DNA of 64,000 nucleotides from Prinia subflava (lineage: Eukaryota; Chordata; Aves; Passeriformes; Cisticolidae): positions 1,984,001 to 2,048,000 of the forward strand of contig NW_026960613.1 in NCBI RefSeq assembly GCF_021018805.1, read 5' to 3'. Numbering within the stretch: position 1 is the first letter of the stretch; every line of letters starts with the position of its first letter. A program made the translations under genes and the position numbers. This document shows positions 55,886 to 64,000 of this stretch, piece by piece. The notes beneath the pieces were generated by a model. The model did no database searches. It had not been told where the DNA came from and saw nothing but the letters and a program-made list of their open reading frames with translations.

Positions 55886-56443
55886 GCTTACTAGTCCCTG
55901 AACTCAAAAAGGGACGTCCTCTTTCCTTCAGGACCCCTGGTGACTCCCACACCTCGTCGGGTAACACTCACACACGAAGCGAAATATCACGCGTTCCAAT
56001 CGCTTCCCCGTCGGTCGGCCGTGTCTCTCGCGGGAGCAGCGGAACCGCAACCTTAAGGTCCGCTCTCGCTTCGTGATAAATCACGTCTCGTTCACGCACA
56101 CACTCACACACACATATACGTTCTCAAGCACTTGGTCACCCTACTCAACTACGCTATACTTACGGTCCTTTTCCTGCGTGGATTCTTCGTGCACTTAGAC
56201 TTTTACGAGTGAAACAATACTGCGGTTCTAGGGGAAAACCCCTGCTGAGTTCCCGAGCCCTCCCTAAGCTAGCTTGTCTTAATGCTTAATACCTTCGCTG
56301 TTGTGGGTTCTGGGTTCGTAAAGCCAGTTCGTTCTTTCGGACTTACCCGCTCTGCCAGGCCGCTTTTTACAGTGGGGCGCCTCCCGGTCAGAAGCAGGGG
56401 TCTGTAGAATATTCAAAACTGGCCTCACGTTGGGCGTCAAAAT

Positions 56444-57189
56444 TGTTATAAATGCCAGGACATTTTATTACCAAATTCAATAATTTGGTTTATTAAAATT
56501 CAAATCACAAAATTTGGAATCAAATTACAGAATTTTAAGTAATAAAAAAAACAAAACAAAACCCCACAAACAGCAACACTTACTTGACAGAATTTCTCCC
56601 AGGAAAAATGAGCCAAGGGTGACCCAGAGACAAAGACCCTGGCAGCCTGAGTCTCTAGCTGGGTTCACGCCTTGCCCACCTAGAGGCTTAACTTAAATAC
56701 CCTTAATTTCACCCTCGGCAGCTTTTCTCCCATTGTTTCTACTAAGCACCGGCCATTAACTTTGTTTATACTAAATCCTGAAAGGGTCCCCTGGCCCATT
56801 CAAATGCTAATGTCCAGAGTTAGTCCTTGCTTTGAGTAATTTAACCGTCGTAGAAGTGTGTGATGATCCCTCTGGCACGTAGCATTTGATCAGTGGGAGT
56901 CCCTGCTTTGAGCCGTAGAAGTGTGTGATGATCCCTCTGGCACGTAGCATTCGACTGGTGTAAGTCCTGGTAATTTTCGCTGCACGTAGGCAGGGGTAGG
57001 TTGGTCCGTGTTCATTGTCTCATCAGTGCCTCGTGTTCTCACCTTCTATTTTTGGACCAGGGAGATCAGGAGAGGTGCTTTACAGAAGTCCGTGAAACGT
57101 GCGGGTTGAGCAGACACACATACAATATATTACAGTTTCCAGTCTATAATTATTTATAGAACATGAATTAAATAACCCTATTTTCCACA
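56444..57189 (-). repeat. 5' LTR of ERV3
   Basis: 746-bp partner of 50312-51064, followed by the duplication tcccc. The primer site abuts it on the left (56424-56441). Confidence 0.88.
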
Positions 57190-58249
57190 TCCCCTCAGTG
57201 CACTCCAGCCACTGCTACCAAGACCCCTTGCAGAGGAAGGGGTGCAGCCGCGCGGGACATCCTGGCTCCAGCCCCAGCACGGCCTGAATCTACCACCAAA
57301 TCTACCACCTTTGGCCATTTCCTGGGGGAGAACAATCATGAACTCTGCATACCTGGGAGAATGTTAACTCTTTCCTTGCACAGATGAAACTTGCAAAGCA
57401 CTAACCTTGCTCTGAGAGAACAGCCAGAATGAAACGTGGAGAGACACAGCATGAGACTGAAGTCAGTGAAGAGAGAGAGAGAGTAAAAGTCCTAGGTTGG
57501 ATGGAAGATCGAGGAGTTGCCTAGTTTGGGCTGGACTTCTCTTGTGAGGCCGTGGAGACTGGACTAAAATATCCCTGTAACTTATAGAATGCTTTTTGAG
57601 GGGGTGCAAAGTTCTAGTTATAGTCATGAGCTGATGTAGCTGTGATATAATGGAGAGTTTTGAACAGAGGAAGATAGAGAGAAAGAGATATGAAGTCCTC
57701 TTCCCCCAGGAAAAAAGACCTCTTTCTTGAGATGAAGATGATTTTAAAGATAGCTGAAGAGAATCTTTGTTTTATACTAGAACAGTCATCCTTAAACTGT
57801 ACCCTAAATATAATGATATGCCCATGAATGCAGTCGTGGGAAAGCTTCCAAATGGGAGGAACTTCACGGTTTGCAGAGTTTCTGGGCGGCTGCAGATTCG
57901 TGACAGAGGAGCCACCAGAGAACTGTTTCTTGTGGCAATGTCTCCATGAGATTTCTAAGAGAGGCTCCTCTCCCTAAGAACTGATGAAAGACTATTTTAA
58001 AGTGGTGAAACTGACTGAAAATCCCAGGTTTTGTCCCTTTATGTTGTTAGTGGCAAAGTGAACAGTTGGAGGGGGAAGAAGTGTTTTGAAGGTTTAATTC
58101 TGATTCTTATTAATTTTTATCTTTCTTGTAGTTTTGTTAATAAACCTGTCTTTATACCTTTTAAGTTTGAGCCTGCTTTGCTTTTCTCCTAATCCTCTCT
58201 CACAGCAGAAAAAGAGTAAATGATTCTAGTAGGCACTTAAACCACTACA

Positions 58250-58903
58250 CTAATTTTGGGAAACAGAAATTGGCAAATGTGAAACCACTACAGGGCAGCT
58301 GGGCAGCATCTGCTTGCGCTTGTTGCCTGCAGAGCCCCAGCCAGCAGGAGGAAGAGGTAAAGCCCAGGGTGGAGCTTTCTTGTTCAGATGTGTTGAGTTT
58401 GCATTGCTGTGTTTTGGGATTTTTTAAATTATACACATATATAGAGACCTCATTGGATAAACTCCATAAGGTTTTTTCTCTGCCTGTTTTGGGGTTCCTG
58501 GAGTGGTGCACTGTGTGTGCACTGTGTGCGTGCATGCATACATACATGCCACAAGCATGAGTCCAAAAGTAGAGCCAAATGTGAGCAGAGCTGTGGTTTT
58601 TCAATAGTTTTTATTCAACCTTCAGGATTTTACTAGCAAGAGAAATGCATGTATATATTTTTCTACAGGAACAATTAATTCAGGAGACATTTCCAGGTGT
58701 TAAGGTGGAACTGGGAGGCACATGCACACGAAGCTGTTATAGATAGGCAATATGATGATTGGCTCTTGCAATTCGGGGATGAATATTGTGTGCATGTTAA
58801 AAGAAGTTTTATTGATGTATGGTTATGTTATTGTGGTTTGTTGTTTAGATGTCCTCCGTTCTCCCCATAGCCCTCTTCCCCCCCCCCCCCCCCCCCCCCG
58901 TAT
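58250..58903. other. Unassigned DNA with a poly-C tract
   Basis: Short TG/CATA simple repeats near 58515-58550 and a run of 22 C at 58878-58899, just before an LTR-like element. No gene recognised. Confidence 0.5.
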
Positions 58904-59293
58904 TGTTGCCACCAGACAGCCTGGGTTGTCCAGCACATGTGGAGAGAAGGCGTGTACACGTTCCCCTTGCATGGGGCAGTTGACAATGGGAAAAGCTTGT
59001 TGTTAGGGGGGCACAGCATGACAACACCTGACCTCCAATCAAGTTGCAAAAAAATAGCCCCCACCAATAAATGGCAAAGAAGAGTTGATTAACAGACTTT
59101 GGGAGGGGCCAGGATTGCCTGATACAACCCCCAGGGGTATAAAAGGTGGAGCAGCCATTTTGTAGATGAGCTTGTGGCTGCTGGTCACAAACTCCCAGCA
59201 GCACTGTCCTTTTTCCTTTTTCAGTCCTTTGTTGTATTTTGTTAAGGTTTAATAAACCTTCTAAAATTTTAAAGTGAGAGGTCATTTCTCACA
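58904..59293 (+). repeat. Probable solo LTR
   Basis: TATAAAAG at 59138-59145 and AATAAA at 59250-59255 are spaced as a promoter-R-U5 unit. It begins near tgttgccacc and ends near tcatttctcaca. No convincing target duplication was found. Confidence 0.5.
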
Positions 59294-62200
59294 AGGTAAT
59301 CTGGCTTTGGTTTTAATGCAGTATTTTTTAAAGAAACCTTTGTATTGCCATTGGGAGAATTTTATAGTTCTTACCTTTCTTGGCCCACTCTGCCTTGAGC
59401 CTGTTTCCTGGGAAGGGCTCCTACAAAGTGGGAGGCACATTTGACTGACCTTTGTATTCTTCCACTACAGCACCACAGAGAAAACCTCTGGCAGGAATCC
59501 TTTTTTTTTTTTTTAAGAAGGAATCACTGACTTGAAACAGAGGGTCCTTTTGGACAGGGGAGGAAGGGCAAGCATGGGGTGTCCATCAGGGGCTAGGTGT
59601 ACAGCTGTATATTGCATTGTACAGGGAGGGAGGTTGGCTGCTGCCACAGCTCTGGCACAGGGTGAGGAGACTTCATTAGGTACTGTTTAATTTATCCCCT
59701 GGTTTGAAAGGAATGGGTATGCCACTGGTTCACTCCACTGGTCTTGGTGGAGTTTGACATAGAAAAACCTGGAGGGAGAAGACAAGTCAGTGCACTAACA
59801 CAAGCTGCTTTGTTTTTCTGTTTTAATGAGACCTGAATATTTTATAGTATGGGGGTTATTATTTTTAATATCAGTATTGAGAGAAAAAATAAAGTAAAAA
59901 TATTCCTCCTTGGGGTATGTTGTGATGGGAGATGCTGGGGCTGTGCTTGCCCTGGCCTGGGTGCAGGCAGCAGGGCCAGGGAAGGGGCTTGTCTCTCACT
60001 GGTACCAGGGCAACCTCATGGGAGTTCTGCATCCCTTTGAGGCTCCCAGGATGTGGCTAACACAGGCAGCAGGAGTGGGGGCCAGCTGAGGAGAATCTAT
60101 GAATGGTGGGGTGGTGGAGCTGGGACAGTGAAGGGGGCTCCTTGCTGGCAGACAGCCTGAGGGGGCTGAAGAAATGCTGGTGCTCACCTCTTGAAAAAGA
60201 AAGGTGGCCCTAGGGCTGGGTAAGAGGCAGCAGCAAATGTACCCAGGGACATTCCTCACTGATACCGAGAAAAATGTTTGCTCATAAGGCACCAAGCAAG
60301 AGCAGCTGTAAGGGCAGATGGTTTGAACAAAATCCCATGGGCACTGTGCTTGGGAGAGGCCTGGGCAGAGGCTGCCAAACCCCAAATGGGGGACATGACT
60401 CACTGCCCTCTGCTGGCAGGAGTGCCCTGCTAAGCCCGGAGACTTGGGATGCTGCAGGGCCCCAATCTCTTGGGTCAGGGACCAACCTCTAATGCCAATG
60501 CCTTGGCTGGGGCAGGGGGATGCAATCCTCCATTCTGCATACACCATGGTTGGGCTACACACAACCCTCTTTGGAGCCTGACTGTAAGGCTGGGGGCAGA
60601 GAGATGGACAAGGGACACACAAGGACATGGGGATGTAGCTCTGGGGCCACAAGGGGAACCCCAGGGGGCACGAGAAGATGCTGACCACTGCAGTGAAGAA
60701 AGGGTCTCCCTCAGCTGCTCACCTCACTAATCTTGCTCCATTCAGGACAAGCTCCAGCTGACAGCACCTTCCTCCTGCCAGCACCTTTGGGGCTGCCCAG
60801 TCTCCCCAGCAAGATCCTGGGCAGGGGAGGAGTATGCTGTGGGAAGGCTCTTGCCCATGCAGCTCCCAGGGGTCATTGCTGCAGGGGTGGCCCCTGGAAA
60901 AGAACACTGATTGCGCCCCAATACAGTCCTTGGGGCTGCTAGTGCTGGAGATGCATGGGGGCGAGGGAGACCCTAGCCAAGCTCCCTGATGCAGGTGTTG
61001 ATTTGAGGGACACCCTCAGCCCCCCAGCAGTTTTACACAGCTCCAGACGAGGGCAGATGCTCTCAGTGCCACTGTGGGTGCTATCCCCATGAGGAACCAT
61101 GGAACCATGTCCCAGAGAAAAAAGATGAGGGTTTCCAGCCGTTGTGATGGATTTAATTAGCATTTGCAACTATGAGAGGTAGCGGGAAAGGCTTTGGGGA
61201 GCTAGGACACATACAGCTCTCCTATACACTGCTTGTCCCAGCCTCCACAGCAGAGATGCCAGGGTAGATCTGCTGGGGTCTTGCTGAATGGTCACATCCC
61301 CAAACTGGCAGGAAGAAATTCACCCAATACCAGAGCTGAGGAAGGCTTTTGGAAGAGTCCTAGAGAGCTCCCAGCAGGGATAGAGAACCTTCCCAGGTGG
61401 CTGGTTCCTTCCCTGGCTGGAGCTGCCTCTCTTGGGCTTGCACTGATCAACAGGTAGGACACGATGAAAGCAAAGCCAGTACCTGCATCCACCCTGCTTA
61501 GAGGACCACAGAGGAGCAGAGAAAAGTACAGGCAGGGGAGCAGCCCTGGAGTAAAAGGTTTTCAGGTGCCAGTTATCCCCAGAAAGGGAAGTGCCAGCAT
61601 TTTCTCTGCAAAGCAGAAGTGGCATAAGGACAGGGCAAGAGTGGTGCTGGCAGGCAGACAGCTCTTAAGCAGGACAAAGGACCTGAGAAGGGGCTACCCC
61701 CACTTCCCAGGGGCTTACATGTTCTACCACAGCAGGTGGTCTTTTTCCCCATTGCTATGCACTAGTCTCCCTCTCATGGATAGTCCCATCCTTCTACCAT
61801 TTTGAGACAAGACTTGCATGTCTCCCTTTTCCCCTTAAATCTAGCCAGGTTGATGAAGTCCTCCCAGGTCTGCCAAGCTTTGGGGCTGAAACTCACATTG
61901 CTCAGGCCCTACATAACTCCTGCCACAGGGGAGGTTGCCCTCTTCAGTGTGGCTCAGCCCCAAAAGCCTAGGGCACCCTTCTGCCACACAATGAACATTT
62001 AAACTCTGCAGAAATCCTCAGTTCCTGCACCCTCTTCACATCAATAGCACATGACCGCTTTGTGCATCTTATGGCCATTGTCTCAAACAGGCTCTCCCCT
62101 TCAGTTCACAGCTGGGTCATATCCAGCATGCCACACTGCTCCTGTGTGCATGATGAGACCAGACCCAGGGCTTCTCTCATATAAAACACTGAAGCATAGC

Positions 62201-62844
62201 AGTATAGTTCAGAGAAGGGAAAATAAACCAACGAGCAAGGCAGCAACCTGTAACCAGAAAGGAAGGATAAGAACTATGATCAGAACCCAACTATAGAGTA
62301 TGAGGCAAAAAAAGGGGCAGGCTGGCAGCAGAGAACCATGCCTGTCATTAGAACCCCAAAAGTATGCATAAAATATTGCAGGGGGAGGGGGAAAATCTCT
62401 CCACAAAGCCTGATGAACAGTGCTGCAGCATTCCATTTTCTAATAGTAGAGTCATGCTGCACCACAAACTTCAGAGACAGCTCAAGAGCCCCCTTGTACC
62501 AACATTCCAGCAGGGCAGATAGAACTAGGATTATTGATATCCTTTGCTGCAGAGAAGCCAAAGCAGCAGGAGACCCGACAGCTCAGGGCCATCATCAGCG
62601 AAGCAAGAGATACCTGCTACCAGGCTCTTTAAGTTGGTGCTTCCTGACAAATTGAAGCAGGGAAGAGACAGACTGCCAAACCAATTTCTTCTGTTAACTT
62701 GGGCTGAGACAACAACGAAAAACAACCTTGAACACACCAGGGAAGCATGCATACAGATAGGCTCCACCAGACTGAGGAGTGCTCAGACAGCACGAGACAT
62801 GGAGTTTACAGGGACAGCACAAACTACACTGTACCAGGCACACA
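59294..62844. other. Intergenic DNA between repeats and VCP; no gene supported
   Basis: GC-moderate and apparently low in repeats. A 230-codon minus-strand frame (59996-60688) has no domain, start context or splice sites I can support. Most of this is probably host intergenic DNA downstream of VCP. Confidence 0.45.
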
Positions 62845-63183
62845 CAAAAGAGTGTTGTAGGATCTTTATTATTTTTTATAATTTTTGTGGGTTTTTTTTT
62901 TGATACAGGCTAGCATTGTATTCTTTACTAAAGCTGCTGATTCTGCCACATAAACTAGAACAGAAATTTCTCAGAAATTAAGTCAGTTCCCCTCCTTGTT
63001 AATTCACTGCCTCCCAACTGAACACCACTGGATTTGTGTTTGCAGAAAATATTCGCTGTACAAAGTCTGGTATGCAGCTACACTGTTCTGACTGAAGAAT
63101 GAAGAAGCTAAGAGTCCACTGAACATTGGATTTTTTTGCTGTACAGTGTGGCCTGATGTGGAGCTGGTCCATCAAGCTGAGAG
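62845..63183 (-). other. VCP: VCP 3' untranslated region
   Basis: It runs from the stop codon to a canonical AATAAA on the minus strand (62865-62870), with likely cleavage near 62845. The length is about 340 bp. The end is inferred from the signal; no transcript was available. Confidence 0.65.

Positions 63184-64000
<817 letters not shown>

Larger units (their letters stand above)
50312..57189 (-). mobile_element. ERV3: gag-only provirus
   Basis: The LTRs are 50312-51064 (753 bp) and 56444-57189 (746 bp), nearly identical apart from a 7-bp indel and a few changes. The duplication tcccc flanks it (50307-50311 and 57190-57194). The minus strand after the 5' LTR reads attTTGACGCCCAACGTGAGGCC, close to a tRNA-Lys(1,2) site. 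The polypurine tract aaatggggga precedes the 3' LTR. Only a gag-like frame (54432-55295) is open; 51065-54431 has no pro, pol or env. A solo LTR (55480-55885) interrupts the leader. Confidence 0.88.
49843..58249 (+). repeat. ERVL-type LTR split by ERV3
   Basis: Without ERV3 this is about 1.5 kb (49843-50311 plus 57195-58249). It starts tgtgctggtttagcacag and ends cacttaaaccactaca, again with inverted ends. gttaataaacctg (58137) and ttttaagtttgagcctgctttg form the R-U5. TATA-like gttaaaaatcag is near 49948. No flanking duplication is visible, so one end may be rearranged. Confidence 0.6.

Noticed and set aside
59996..60688. 230-codon minus-strand frame
   Set aside because: No recognisable domain, splice sites or regulatory context; could be chance in GC-moderate DNA.

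Overview
The window looks like avian (probably songbird) genomic DNA, most likely a repeat-rich, female-specific W-chromosome segment. It holds many endogenous retroviruses (ERVs) and LTR elements, one CR1 LINE typical of birds, and traces of only two cellular genes. These are a broken DNAJB5-like exon (plus strand, 32198-34935) and the last coding exon of VCP (minus strand, 63184-63289). The two are close neighbours in tail-to-tail order in human 9p13.3, which corresponds to part of the avian Z. Finding both here, one destroyed and the other's exon intact, inside an LTR-dense region is what a W gametolog block would look like. The species and the W assignment are inferences.

0.5-27.6 kb is one nested stack. 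Outer LTRs (530-902 and 27233-27625) share the 5-bp target duplication tttca. Inside the outer element lies a degraded gag-pro-pol-env provirus, called ERV2 here (minus strand, 5' LTR 18030-23511). ERV2 is cut by an intact 8.1-kb provirus, ERV1 (981-9115), which has identical LTRs, the duplication gcccac and open gag, pro, pol and env frames. ERV2 is also cut by a solo LTR (15390-16506). A 4.56-kb coding-poor element, ERV-N1 (18648-23204, identical LTRs), sits inside the ERV2 5' LTR. Two further solo LTRs (24299-25286, 25488-25897) interrupt the outer 5' region.

27.6-41 kb holds an old env TM remnant, a solo LTR, a 2.6-kb non-autonomous LTR element, ERV-N2 (29436-32038), the DNAJB5 exon split by two LTR insertions, and a CR1 element split by an ERVL-type LTR. 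41-48 kb holds an internally deleted gamma-like provirus, ERV-C (only RNase H-integrase left), next to a plus-strand env of unusual architecture (44.5-47.0 kb). 49.8-58.2 kb is an ERVL-type LTR that contains a gag-only provirus, ERV3 (50312-57189), itself carrying a solo LTR. 58.3-62.8 kb is mostly unassigned, then the VCP 3' UTR and last exon follow.

In ERV1, ERV2 and the outer element the retroviral genes work as usual: Gag builds the particle, Pro and Pol are made by -1 frameshifting from the same RNA, and Env comes from a spliced RNA. ERV-N1, ERV-N2 and ERV3 lack those enzymes and must have been copied in trans.
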